Source: Ectobius pallidus
Lineage: Eukaryota > Arthropoda > Insecta > Blattodea > Ectobiidae
Reading direction: 5' to 3'
Assembly (NCBI GenBank): GCA_964059195.1
Contig: CAXKWD010000007.1
Location: 23,385,023-23,449,022, forward strand
DNA: 64,000 nucleotides
This document shows positions 35,264 through 46,900 of the stretch, piece by piece. The notes below the pieces were generated by a model that worked only from the letters and a program-made list of their open reading frames with translations, was not told the DNA's origin and did no database searches. The first letter of the stretch is position 1; every line of letters starts with the position of its first letter. Both the position numbers and the translations under genes were made by a program.

Positions 35264-36505
35264 TATAGTGCACACGATAAAGACCTAGCCAGTGAGTGTT
35301 AAGTTTCCAAAGCGCCACATTTAGAAGTCTTTGTTGCAATATTGACTTTAATTTGCGAGAAACTTAGAGCGACACACTTACAATGACATTGAAGTTACTT
35401 GATTTGAAATGGCTTATGTACCTAACATTATAATTCAAATGTGAATTGTACCATTTGAACAAAGATCAAATTAACCTATATCTAAATGTTATATTAAGGT
35501 CTCTCTTGCAGTAGTAATTTCGTTTTAAGTGTAACAGTTTCCAAATATAGCCTGATTTAGAATCCTAAGCCTTGACCCGTTCCATTTTGTTTGCCACCTA
35601 TGTAATCTATGTTAAATAACTTAGGTATCTATATGGCATAAATGGATTTTAAATAAACTCATTACATATTCTCTCAGCTGTCAATCTAGCAAGTACCGCT
35701 ACTCTAATTATTAAACATAAGTAATGCTGTTATACAAGTGAACTGGCATTCATCAAACTATAATACATCTTCTTACAATGAAGTCATTATTGCAACCTTA
35801 ATAGGTACTCTGAGTTTAAGTGTGGGGTGTGCTACTTAGATTAGAGTTTAATGGTATGTTTGGATATCAAAGATGTATTGCAAATATTTTCTAAAGGTTC
35901 TATTATACGGCATCACAGTTGGAATGGGAGGACATGAACAAGTGGTATAATACAATAATGTCAGAGAAAATTCTTATGGAAGAGCAGCCGTAATTGAAGG
36001 ATGCCAACTGGACACATTAAACGCAAGAACTATTCTTGAATTTAGTAAACTTCATTTTTCTCCATTGAGGGTGGTGTAACATTTAAAAAAAATAAAACCT
36101 TCGATGACTTGCCTTTAAACTCATCAGTTTTATTATTTTAGTACAGTATTCCTTATACAATATATTATAGAATACCCTGGATTAAAATTATAAAGGTAAC
36201 TTAGACCTATTTCTATCTTTTGCGTCAATGATTAAAATTCCAATAAAATGTTCCTGTTAAAATGTTTTTACGCTATATCCTTAATTTTGTGTATAAAAAT
36301 TAAAAAACAATAAATGATAATCATTATTACCGGTCAGAGTCAAGTGTAAAATAAAGTTGTGAAATCACTTGGTTTATTTACTCCCACTGTCTATATTAAT
36401 TCACTCCACTTAATGTATTCTGGATGTTTACTTCTACTCTTGTAGATTATGTTATGTTATGAGGGTTTGCTTATAGGCAGTTATTCTTGAAATGTTTTTA
36501 TTGAT
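35264..36505. other. no recognisable feature
   Basis: AT-rich spacer without frames above 60 codons, repeats or hairpins that I can support. Confidence 0.5.
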
Positions 36506-36507
36506 TA

Positions 36508-36782
36508 CAGTAGAGTCCCGCTATTCCGAAAATCCGCCTATTCCGAACAGAGTTAAGAAAAAAATACCGATTTAAAAAAATTAAAAACTTTTATAATTAA
36601 AAAGACGTTCGTGAAAAAAGTCCATTTATTGTTATACAAAGAAGTTAAATAGAGACATACATAGAGCCTAAGCTTGATGAAAACGCCTGAAACCAAATTG
36701 GAATGAAATGCAATCTGCCTATTCCGAATTCCCGCTAAACCGAAAGGAGTTCTGTCCAGTTCGGAATAGCGAGACTCTACTG
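36508..36782. mobile_element. pogo/Tigger-like MITE
   Basis: The left end reads CAGTAGAGTCCCGCTATTCC and the right end in reverse complement reads CAGTAGAGTCTCGCTATTCC; both continue GAA. TA flanks both ends (36506-36507 and 36783-36784). CAGTAGAGTCnCGCTnnTCCG termini with TA duplication are typical of pogo/Tigger elements of the Tc1/mariner superfamily. The 275-bp length and absence of a frame make it a deletion derivative. Confidence 0.9.
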
Positions 36783-37113
36783 TATTTATTAAGGAATTTA
36801 TTCTTTATTTTTTATTTATAAATTTACTAGTACTATTGTCCCAGGGGGTAATCAGGTTAAGCATTTCATAAGACCCACTAACTGGTTCGACCCCGAAGCG
36901 ATCATCTTTTCTAACAGAGAGGAACACCATAGTCTTGCTTCTTAGAGAATGGATCTTTCTGCATTATTATAATATTTTGTATAATATCTCACAAATTCTG
37001 CTGTTTTCGAACTTACGTTAAAACACGTTCAAAAATAACATAAATACGTGTAGGTCTACAGAATATACCCTACTGATATTGGAGATTTCATATGCATTGA
37101 CAGTGAGTGAAAA

Positions 37114-37159
<46 letters not shown>

Positions 37160-37187
37160 AAGATGTATATATATATATATATATATA
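37114..37187. repeat. (AT)n microsatellite
   Basis: AT repeats broken once by TCAAAGATG near 37158. The overlapping 60- and 77-codon frames (YIYIYI) are artefacts. Confidence 0.95.
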
Positions 37188-37272
37188 ACTTATTTGTCAC
37201 TGCAGAGAATGTGGCTCAACAATATTTTTTATTTCTTCACTTTATAATACAATCCTTTTTTAAGATTTTTCT

Positions 37273-37450
37273 GATTACTGTATACATCTGCCCATCATAT
37301 AGGAGACCATGAAGATCAAGATCTATAGTTACATTACTCTTTACATAAGATTAACATAAGTTGAATGATTACTGTATACATCTGCCCATCATATAGGAGA
37401 CCATGAAGATCAAGATCTATAGTTACATTACTCTTTACATAAGATTAACA
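37273..37450 (+). repeat. exact 84-bp tandem duplication
   Basis: 37273-37356 and 37367-37450 appear identical over 84 bp, separated by 10 bp (TAAGTTGAAT). The absence of any visible difference points to a recent local duplication, or possibly an assembly artefact. Confidence 0.9.
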
Positions 37451-37699
37451 ACCCATTGTAAAAGAAAACATTTAAGCAATTATGCAATGAACTTAAAACT
37501 AATTCACATTGTATAATTGATTGTGGGCACAATGCAAAGAGAGTTTCTTAAAATTTTAAAACAAGAATTAACTATGTCCTCCGTAGTTCTGGAGTATATT
37601 CTGTGTCCATGCAAATGCCGTTTTTCTTGAAATATGCTCCAATGATTTTGTTTAGTTAGCGTTTCGTATTATTATAGTAATTTAAGAGAAAATATAAGT

Positions 37700-37770
37700 T
37701 ATTCCTTAGGCGGACTTGATAATAATAATAATAATCATAATTATAATAATAATAATAATAACAATATTTG
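37700..37770. repeat. AAT-rich low-complexity tract
   Basis: AATAATAATAAT followed by ATAATAATAATAACAAT, interrupted once. Part of otherwise featureless sequence 37451-37850. Confidence 0.8.
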
Positions 37771-37854
37771 ATTAAATAAGAAATGACTGTTAGTTGTGAC
37801 CAAAACGAAAGAACTGTTCACTTAGTCAATAACCGTTTGTTATAGCCTATATGC

Positions 37855-38100
37855 CGTGGAGGCGACTGGGAAATCAGGAAATTTAGATTCGCAGACTTTG
37901 CATTCCGAACTTGCTGGCGTCAAGTTTGCAGCCTTCGCACCAACCAGCTTTATTCCCAATAAGTATCCTGGTACTCATTTCTGTTAGATCCGAGTCAATC
38001 AACTGGACATAGGGCCAAAAGAGGCAACGGAGATCAAACCAGAACCTTTCGGTTTGTAGCACAGTACTACAACCAATTTCACCACAGCGTACCCTACTTC
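37855..38100 (-). mobile_element. tRNA-derived SINE, second type
   Basis: In minus orientation the head is at 38030-38100: GTGGTGAAATTGGTTGTAG (A box) and GGTTTGATCTCCG (B box) about 35 bp later. The body continues to about 37855 through CTATGTCCAGTTGATTGACT and GAGTACCAGGATACTTATTG. The B box is degenerate relative to GGTTCGANTC. It differs from the 33635 family in body sequence. Target duplication and tail were not resolved. Confidence 0.55.
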
Positions 38101-38664
38101 AATCATATAGAGGTGCACCTAATCATTCCCGATAGGCAAAGATGGTATATTTTTATGTCCTAAAAGTCTCTCAGCCTCGAAAGGTTTTGAACCCATTTAT
38201 TTGTTGCAGAGCCTTATACCAAACCAGCAAAAACACAAGATGGAAACGGCATCTTATCCAGATGGTTATGATCTATTATTGGCAAGTTATAAAATAAAGC
38301 AATGTTACTGTTTACCTAGTCTACCCCTTTTAACCATGTAAAGATTTCTGTTCCAAAAACTATCAGGTGTTGGCTGCAGTTCTCTGATTCTAAGGTCATC
38401 AAGCAGTCAACTGAGAAACCTATTATTCTGAATTTAAATTATACTGTATATATTATATGTTTTTTTTCTAATCTATCTATGGAGTTACAACTCTGAAGAA
38501 ATAGTCCATATTCACAGAGGCCTAGTATGAATAACTATTTTCTGGAGAAGAAACGGACATATGAGAAATATGGTGCTAACGTTTTTTGTTTGCTTGTTTC
38601 TACCGAAGGAATAGCCTAAGCTGTTAAAAGGTGCGGTTTTACTACTTCCATATTGAAAATTTAA
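38101..38664. other. no recognisable feature
   Basis: AT-rich spacer ahead of R2 copy D; nothing supported. Confidence 0.5.
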
Positions 38665-39200
38665 TTATTAAGTGAAGTAATTGTGCTTTATGAGATTTTG
38701 TTGAGGACGGGAAAATGTCTATCTATCTGTACGTGTGTCTGTACGCGCGATAACTCAAATACGCTTTATCGGATTTTTATGAAACTTGGTATACGAATTT
38801 GCAACATCTATGGAAAGAAGATTGTTGATATTTGACCAAATCGGTTGACCAAATCGGTACCGGAGTAATACCAAATTTAGTGCCTATTTTATGGTAATAT
38901 ATTAGAAATAATTTATGAAATGTAAACCAGTTCTCATGGCAACATATTGTTTTACAGTGTTCATGTATGGATTTGGAAGTTGCATGCAGATAGCTTTGAC
39001 AAATAACACTACCCACATATTCCTTCACATATGTTTCTCCAACTAGACCTTTGATCTTCCATAAGCCCTGCTTAATGGATCGATCTGGAGCTTAACTCGG
39101 AAATCGATAAAAAAAAGTCATTTTCTGCATAATTATTATAATTGCAATTATCACTGATTAAACAAGCATTCTGGCACTTTGTTACATCAGCTTACCTGAT
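38665..39200 (-). mobile_element. dispersed repeat family R2, copy D
   Basis: Inverted relative to the other copies. The 3' end (TTATTAAG, in plus reading) is at 38665, the module with GTCTGTACGCGCGATAACTC at 38735, and the 5' palindrome (ATCAGCTTACCTGAT) at 39186-39200. It contains one internal module with a duplicated GGTTGACCAAATCGG word near 38840. The 83-codon minus frame is not conserved in other copies. Confidence 0.75.
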
Positions 39201-40350
39201 TTTATTTTTTATTTCATAGTGTTTAATATTGTAATTTATAACATATAAATTGCTGTGTTTTATATAGTAATATAAACGTTAATTTTACTGTAAAATTATT
39301 ATAGTGATCTATTGGTTACTGAATGATAATGGTAACTTTAGAAAAAGGCAGCCACCCAAAATCCGAGGTTATAAATGTATATAGTATTGGGCGAAGTAGA
39401 ACATATGTACACCTAAACCCAAAGAAAATTTATGTAGCTAAATAAAAGTTGAGACGTAATAGTTTGAGATTCGGAACAGAGACAGTCTTGATGAGTTAAT
39501 GATGAAGAACTTCCTATCATCTCACGATAAAATAGATTTCCTGGGAATCTGAGCTGGCAAAGTAGCTAAATTCAGTTATACATCGCTAAACGTGTTCATT
39601 ATGACCAAGTGTTGGAGGGGACTCAGTCGCGTAATGAGCGTGAAATCGTCCACGCTTTCTATCAGGGAGTTAGCGGTCATTTCCTCATTTTCCGTCCTCG
39701 AGTAATTCATCGATTTTCGTTACACCACAGCAACATGTGGCTGTTTCCCAGAAAATCTCCCCCCCCTCTTTCATGAAATGACCATACAGAACTCTCATCA
39801 AATATGTATCGCTTTGTGAACTTATAGACTCTGTTTCATAATTCAGACGTAAACGGCGCAACTACTGTCTTTACACGCATTCGTTTCAAGAGCCAACTTC
39901 GGCTATGAAACGCATCTTACTTATGAATAAATAAATTCCACCTGACACGTACAGAGTTCTTCGACGTAGAGAATGATATGTATAGGATACAAGACATCAC
40001 ACTTGTAAGAAGAAATAGACTGCAAGCTTGTCAGTGGAATATGACATTTAAAATATGTTGCTCGAACTACACGGAAGTTATTAAATTTAAGGACCGACGG
40101 AAGTATAGAACTTAAAAAAAGAAATCTTTTAATGAAATATGAGTCGATTTTTATTAGTGACAACACATTTTAAGAATCTCACTAAAACAGTGGAAGTGTG
40201 TGTGTCATTTAATGTAATATTGAAATGATATCGAGGGCCTATCTTAGGGTGACATACATTTTCTCTGTCAAGACTATAACAGAATAGGATTTAGTAATCT
40301 TTACTTATAATTAATAAATTTCATATTTCCAGTGGTATAAATTATAATAT
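39201..40350. other. no recognisable feature
   Basis: Ordinary AT-rich sequence. The 81-codon minus frame (39921-40166) is unmatched. Confidence 0.5.
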
Positions 40351-40427
40351 TAGAATGTATAGAAATATCCGCCTTTATACCACTATATGCTTCCTCCTGT
40401 TAGTGGTATATAGGCGGATACATTCTA
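40351..40427. repeat. short foldback (hairpin) structure
   Basis: The left arm 40351-40385 and right arm 40401-40427 are inverted copies (TAGAATGTAT...ATCCGCC...TATACCACTA against TAGTGGTATATAGGCGGATA), with an 8-base insertion in the left arm and a 15-base loop. The TCCGCCT and TACCACTA words are shared in spirit with the termini of the 4206 element, but identity is too short to call the same family. Confidence 0.6.
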
Positions 40428-40440
40428 ATAATCTTTACTG

Positions 40441-40535
40441 AAATAAAATAAAATAAATAAAATAAACCTATCGTGTCCCATGTAGGGCAAAGGCCTCCTA
40501 AGAAGGGTTTAGCCCGGCGAGTTACTCCGTGCTAT
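40441..40535 (-). mobile_element. LINE 3' end fragment with (TTTA)n tail
   Basis: In minus orientation the sequence GGAGGCCTTTGCCCTACATG, then GGACACGATAGG, is followed by TTTATTTTATTTATTTTATT. The GGCCTTTGCCC...GGGAC...TAGG motif is a known 3' end of insect LINEs that terminate in short simple repeats. The fragment is under 100 bp, a severely 5'-truncated insertion. Confidence 0.5.
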
Positions 40536-42640
40536 TCTTTACTTAGAGATTTAGAATGGTGTTTTCAAATGTCAAACACGGGTAAAGGAATCATTGCCAT
40601 TTTTAAGACAATTAATCTACAAAACTTCTAAAAAATCTGCATTACCAAAAATAGGGACATGTTATAAGTGTTAATACTGGTAAAGTTCCCTCAACTGTGA
40701 CTTATCATGTCCCATTTTGGACATTCATAATTAAATTATTCTTTTTAGTAAAATTTACCAGGCCTATAACATGCACGTTTCTTAGAGGCTGAATATAAAG
40801 AAAAAGTATTTAAAATAAAACACCATTTTAGACCGATAATTAGTAAAAACCAATCATTCAATGTTTGCTATTCTTAAGGCATACAGCCTGCTTGGATTTA
40901 CAGCCATTCAGTTGAAAGGGGCATAAACGTCCTCTATTTCAATAAGATTCTATATGTGTGTTGCCATTATGAAGAAACGCTCTCATATAATCCTAACTAT
41001 TCCATATCTACCGATAGCAACTTTTTGACAGTACAAACAAGAAATCAATAATCGGAAAGGAATACGGCAATTTTCTCTTACCACAATTTAAAATTATTTT
41101 CAAATATATGAAACCTGCATGAAATCACTACATATTTTGTTAGGAAAAATGAATAACTTCTTGAGCAGCATTAGGCATTCTCTCCCCAAGAATAGTTAAC
41201 CTATAAAAGCACAAACGCAAAGAGCTAATAAGCTTCAAGCTACTGGAGGCTTCCGGATTTTTAAACAGTCGGCAATGTTTTCTGTCACAAGGAATTGGCC
41301 ATCCAGGATTTCTCCTAAGCCTCATTTCTGTTAGAGGCTGAGTTGACCGGAGAACCATAGTGAAAACAGAAGAATTATATTAATTTAAAACTGTAATAAT
41401 CTCATCTGGGATCAAACCCGCGAACATCTGGTTAGCTGAGCCTAAACCAACCGAGTTACAGAGTTTTCTCGGTAGAAGTACTCTTAATCTGAAACTCAGT
41501 AGGAATACTGAGAAAATAGACTTTAAAGAAAACTGTTTCTGCTATTTACAGGAAAACTTTATAGGCAAATAGGTGTAACGGTGTTCAAGAGAACTCCTGA
41601 ACTGCTAGAGTAAAAACTATTGGAACTGATTTTAGATATAAGGAATTACTTTTAAGCTAAGAAGTTGCCATTCTATTAAGCACAATAAATACGCAATGAT
41701 GGATGATTTGCCAGAGAAATTCAGAAAAAATAAAAACTAATAGTGGCCTATAGAATGTCACTTCTTATTTTTTTTATTTCTTATGCGATGCTGATGCCTG
41801 ATTTTGAAATTTCTCACTCGATATTTAGTGTATCTGCTCACAGTTACAGGAAAACTTACCCACAGACATACCACACAATTCATGCTCCAGAGCATTATTT
41901 TTAGAAATACAAAAAAACTTTAGAACCTAAAGTTTCCATATTGTAATGACCAAGCATAAGTATATTTTTGTTATCTAAGGGATACAACATAATATTTAGG
42001 AAAGAAAATTAAAAACATATAACCTCGCAAATCGATCACGCTATAGGACTAGTCCGGGAGTCAAAACTAAATGAAACTGAATTGACATTTAAATACTGCA
42101 AAAGAAACATTAAAATACTGAAATCATAATAAAAAACTTAGGTTATAAAATGTGTGTAGAGATTACAATTAGATCAAAATAAAGTATTGAGATAATTCTT
42201 AAGAATTAAAACTGGCACAAAAAATAAAAATAAAGTGGGCCCAGGCCTGCGCATAATAATTTCAGCCAGTATCAATAGGCAATAAACTGGACTTCGGTTG
42301 TTTTAACTCTGTTTCCAATGATTATTACAAGAAATTAAGGGAAAAATTAAACTGTGAAGCTATTACCATAATATAAGACTATTACGGCGTGGGAGATCGC
42401 GCTGTTTGAAAATATTACATTGATATACAGTTCTTGTACTTAGTTGACACGACACGATACGATACGAAAATCAGTCTATATATGTATTTATTAAAACAAC
42501 AATTCCCTGTATATACAGGCTGCCAATACAGAGTGTAATATATCCAAATCAATAACTACAAAGTCAAAGTTTTCCCATAATTGTTAAACAATACTGACTA
42601 CTGTATAAGTGGTGACAAAGAAGAGCGAGAAAACCACGCA
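40536..42640. other. mostly featureless; tRNA-like SINE head at 41397-41468
   Basis: A 72-codon minus frame (41140-41358) has no matches that I recognise. No repeats beyond the SINE head listed separately. Confidence 0.45.
41397..41468 (-). repeat. tRNA-derived SINE head fragment
   Basis: In minus orientation: TGTAACTCGGTTGGTTTAGG (A-box region), then GCGGGTTTGATCCCAGATG (B box) 25-35 bp later. The stems needed for a tRNA cloverleaf do not pair convincingly, so this is a SINE remnant and not a tRNA gene. Confidence 0.45.
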
Positions 42641-43010
42641 GAATGGCAACGACAATATCTTTGATTTTCTTTTGATTTGTACCTTTTCCAGGTCAATTAC
42701 TTCAATTGTTCGTAGGCTGTACTTCTGTTTGAAGTATGAAGCGGTTGGTAGATATATGGCCTTCTTTTCTTCATTGACGTCCTCAGGCTGTCCCCTATGT
42801 TTTTCAAACCTGATCGTGGGAACTAATACGTATCCCATTTCACTGTTAGGCTGTATGGCAATCATATCAGATTCTCCTTGAACCTCCGTTTGTAGCTAAA
42901 CAGTGGACTTCTTCAAAGACCTGAAAATTGACGGATCGAAGTTCTTCGGCGATCAAAGAGCGGTTCTCCAAATGGGCAGGAACCCAGGACGTGTGCAAAA
43001 AGTCGTTGCA
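42640..43010 (-). pseudogene. LINE C-terminal region, endonuclease-like (relic)
   Basis: The minus strand reads LIAEELRSVNFQVFEEVHCL, ATNGGSRRI, a stop, then (shifted) MIAIQPNSEMGYVLVPTIRF, EKHRGQPEDVNEEKKAIYLP and TASYFKQKYSLRTIEVIDLE. The order (VRS-IAEEL, Y-VxEEVHCxxxNG(S/T)xRRxD, GYxxDPTIRFE, QPxxVNxEKxxIYxPxxxYF, KYxxxxIEVIGL) is known from the C-termini of arthropod reverse-transcriptase elements. Here DPTIRFE is VPTIRFE. The plus-strand 90-codon frame is its shadow. RT proper is absent. Confidence 0.7.
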
Positions 43011-44448
43011 GCATTATGTATACACATAGATTAGGCTAGATAGTAAACATAGTCTAAAAAATATCTTTGAAATTATTAATGCTCTTTTGGGAAGCACTTA
43101 AGGTGAAAGTATTTAAATCTTAATTGGTCCATGACCTTTTTCTATAATGTTAAATAATTCCCGTCTCCTTTTTTCATAAGAAACAAATTGGACATTCTCT
43201 TCACTTCCTGGTGCATTATCTGTACAAGAAGTACTGCAATTTCGTGTGTCGTGTCCCGTTCGTAACAACAAGCATATAATTCAGACTGACCCTGGACACT
43301 TTTCAGCCTTTCAACAACAAGCTGGGCATGATAGATAATGTTTTACTGCATACACATAGGGTGAATTATAACTTTAATTTAAGGCTTGGCTTAAATTTTG
43401 TTTGAGAGACAATGGGCTTCACATAATGCGAGAGAGAAACACTATTTTAAGAGGAAACGTAGCGTTAAACGACGTAAGGAAAAGGAAGGAAATTGTGTGC
43501 GGTAATTTAAGATGGTAAGAGGTATATTATCCAGCATGTCATCATTTCACAGTGTAAGCGCTGAGAAAGTGCAAGCATGCGAATATAACGGCTGCCGCTG
43601 AAGCTCAACTGTTGGGAAGCGGGCTAGCACGTACAACTGCAAGTGCTTCCCGCTTCCGCCTTTTGCTACTGTACTCTATTAAACCATATGGCACCCGTCG
43701 TTTTATTGAGAGGTTTGGAACTATAATATTATTGCCGTACAACTCAGTATCATCTGAGGTTATTGTATTAACCTGGACGTTTCTGATATGCCATCCTTTT
43801 GTCAATTTAATTGAATTCTTAAAATTATTTAATACAATTAGATTAACGTATGATAATTGAAACGCTGTTTGGAAAATTAAATGTACCGCTAAATGCCCAA
43901 TATGAATTTAAGAAGTTAAAATTTAACACAAAATTATAATATATCCAACAAAACTTCATACGATACTAAAATATGTGAATATTTTGAGTCAAGATTTCTT
44001 GAGTCAAGAGTCATGTGGACTCTTAAAGGCAGTAACATTATACATTATGGATTAAATTATTACCCCAACCAGATATTATTTTAAACTTTCCTTTTTGTTT
44101 AATTTTTTGGTATTGAGTAATATTTCCCCACGTAAAATAAGACGCTTATAACTTAAAATTTTTCCTTACATTTTTATAAGAGCTTTATGGCATTACTTGA
44201 GAGAGAAAGCACATGCCTAATTCTGTATGACCCCATCATTCTCAACTATGTTAATAATTGTCAGCTAGGTTAAATGCCACTTTTTAATTAGGAAAGCTCT
44301 TGAATAACTGGCAAATTTAGTGCTGAAAACTGTCAGCAGGCTACATAGCCTAAATTTTGAAATATTCAGCAAAATGTAATTTACAACACATAATGACAAA
44401 TTTAAACAATAATCTAAAGAAATTAGTAATATGGTGTTTTACAGTATA
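43011..44448. other. no recognisable gene
   Basis: Overlapping opposite-strand frames at 43605-43860 (66 and 82 codons) lie in a slightly GC-richer patch with no motif. The rest is AT-rich. Confidence 0.4.
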
Positions 44449-45600
44449 TCTACTTATAAAAAATAATATAATTTACCTATGTTGTTTTACATCTACTTAT
44501 ATCTTCTAATCTTCTAATATATAAAATCGAAAGTGTGTATGTATGTTCCTTATACAAATCTACATTTCTTGACTAATTTGTAGGAAATTTTGCACACATA
44601 CCCAGTTAAGCCCTGGAAGTAACGCGGTCAACATTAAAATTGAAACAAATCACTCCTTCCCCTGAAAATTTATATAATTTTTGAGAATATTATACTGAAA
44701 AAATGAAATCCCATTCAGTTGTCAAGACAACAGTGTATTGTTTACACAGTTCACATAGGGCTAATATTGACTTTAACGAATTTTGATGCTATCGATGTAA
44801 TACATTTGTGAAAATTATTGAATAATGAAATCCACGAAAATAAGCACAATATGATGCAGTCACATAACTTTCTCTACCCTCGACTTGGAAAATATAATTT
44901 TCTCACTTAACATTTTGATGCAGAATAAGCGGTCGTATGGCAGGGACAGCTTGAGTGTTTGCCAATGAGTATGCTATATCAGCAGTCTGTAAAAAACCCT
45001 ATCCACTGATACGTTATTCATAGCTATAGACATCGTATTAGTTGAGAAATAGGGATGTTTATCATAGGCCCTAAGCATCTGAAAGAAGACAAAATGGGGT
45101 AGAACATTTTCAGTCCTATGCCCGGTGTATATTATGTCCCAGGTTTTTGGGGAGGAAAGTGTGAAAGTGATATATTTTTTTATTTCAGCCCCAAACGAGT
45201 TGTATGATAACATGAGAGTAAGAAATAAAATTTTCCGTAAAGACAATACAATCTTATATAACCGGAATTTATGTTTCTTCTTACGTATTTCAACCCCTCC
45301 CAGGCATGATGTGTAGAAGCAACGGAATGCAACATTCGACATCCTCTATGAGCCATAAAAAGCTATATCTAGCGTTTTCTAAGGGAATAGTTGGAGTGTG
45401 ATAAGTCGTTCTTCCTCATTTCAAATTCTAAATGCATATTATATAAGGACCTAGAGTTTCAAATTCGAAAGTCCTCCATAAGTTAATTTCAAATTACAAA
45501 ATACAAAGCCCGGGTGACGCCGGGCCTTTTCAGCTAGTAAATAATATAATTTACCTATGCTGTTTTACATCTACTTATAATAAATAATGTAATTTACCTA
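44449..45600 (+). repeat. 43-bp tandem repeat split by a Helitron
   Basis: The word CTACTTAT recurs at 44450, 44493 and 45571, each joined by AAATAATATAATTTACCTAT and TGTTTTACAT. The Helitron at 44510-45537 lies between the second and third units, so the repeat was already present before insertion. Confidence 0.75.
44510..45537 (+). mobile_element. non-autonomous Helitron, second family, copy 2
   Basis: Starts TCTTCTAATATATAAAA (start at 44510 or 44513). It ends with the hairpin AAGCCCGGGTGACGCCGGGC, then CTTTTCAGCTAG, with CTAG at 45534-45537 and T following. It is colinear with the inverted copy at 34268-35263, including a GTGTGTATGTATGTTCC start region and an AGCCATAAAAAGCTATATCT block near the 3' end. 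The 122-codon minus frame is non-conserved in length and not a transposase. Confidence 0.9.
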
Positions 45601-46526
45601 CTTACTCAACTGCCTAATGTCCAGCTACCGTACTATGCAGTAAACTCCACTTACCTAGAAAAATCAAAGCAAATAGGCCTACTGTAGAACCCATTAAAGA
45701 ATTGGAATGGAGCATTATGAATGATTTCATTAATTTTTATCGAGACATAGGCCTATTATGAATTTAAATTCAATGTCGGTAATGAGTTTTGAAGATAATA
45801 ATTATATTACACATTATAATTATATTATATATTATAATGATATATGCATGTAGATGTTAATTTAATGTATTAATCACTGTTTACAAAGTAGATTTCAAAC
45901 ATTCTCACCGGTCCGCATGGACCGTACATAGGCCTACTTACATAATATACAAGAAAAGAAAAGTAAAAAGTAAAATATAACACAAACTCATAAAGCTTCC
46001 CTTATAACGCTAAGTATTACATTTTAATGATACACATACGTCTACATACTAATAAACTGTAGTTGCATACTAATAAGCCTGGCCTGAGAAAACAAAATTA
46101 TATGTCATCAATTTATAAAAAACAATCGACAAAACAGAAAGCTGTGATAACCAATATTTCCCCATGTTTATAATCTACAGTTAGAATTTTATTTTTTAAG
46201 CTTTCAAACATGTTATTAATATTTACTGTTCAGTGATTTCAAGATATTTCGTTTTCTGTTTTCTTATTTCCACGTGGTGAATTATATTCACATACAATTG
46301 TGTCACTAATATCTAATCTGAACACATTGCTCAATAATATGACTGAATTTTTGCAGTTTCAAGTTGGTGTCGAAATGTTATTGGTGGAAGTTTCCTTATA
46401 ATGATATTTTACTACAGTATACCTTAAGAGAAGAATGGGTATGAGAATGTGGTACAAAAATATACTACCTCTCAGACACGCCAGATAAGCTCGAAGAAGT
46501 TTTTCGCATTATGACCATGGTATATG
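45601..46526. other. no recognisable feature; three TAGGCCTA octamers
   Basis: AT-rich sequence with TAGGCCTA at 45674, 45748 and 45929 within 260 bp. No coding frame. Confidence 0.5.
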
Positions 46527-46900
46527 TAATAAAATAAATAAGATACAATTGCTCAACTAAGATATATTTTTTTGTGATCTGTCACCTAGGCCTTTCGGTG
46601 TCTCTCCACCATCTTCAGAGCATCTTATAAAATCTCATAAAATCACTGTCACGGAACTATCTTCTGTGACCTCCTCGCCGCGTGTCCGTTGACCATGATT
46701 TTGCATATCGTGGTGACATTATGAGATTTTATAAATTTTTATCTTATTTTATAAGGTGACGAAATGCAGTTTTTTATTTTAATTATTGGAGCTCTAAGCC
46801 AGCAAAAAATGATGGTGTAGAGACACCGAAAGGCCTAGGCGACAGGTCACAAAAAAAAATATATCTTAGTTGAGCAACCGGTATCTTATTTATTTTATTA
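46527..46900. mobile_element. MITE with ~85-bp terminal inverted repeats
   Basis: The left arm runs from TAATAAAATAAATAAGATAC through GTCACCTAGGCCTTTCGGTG to TCTCTCCACCATC. The right arm in reverse complement reads the same with few changes (GTCGCCTAGGCCTTTCGGTG, TCTCTACACCATC). A second, inner inverted pair (AATCTCATAAAATCACTGTCAC against GTGACATTATGAGATTTTAT) makes most of the element self-complementary. The flanks allow a TA target duplication (46527-46528 and 46899-46900). One arm recurs alone at 62345-62441. Confidence 0.8.

Noticed and set aside
43605..43860. Overlapping opposite-strand frames of 66 and 82 codons
   Set aside because: Mutual shadows without recognisable motifs or splice context.
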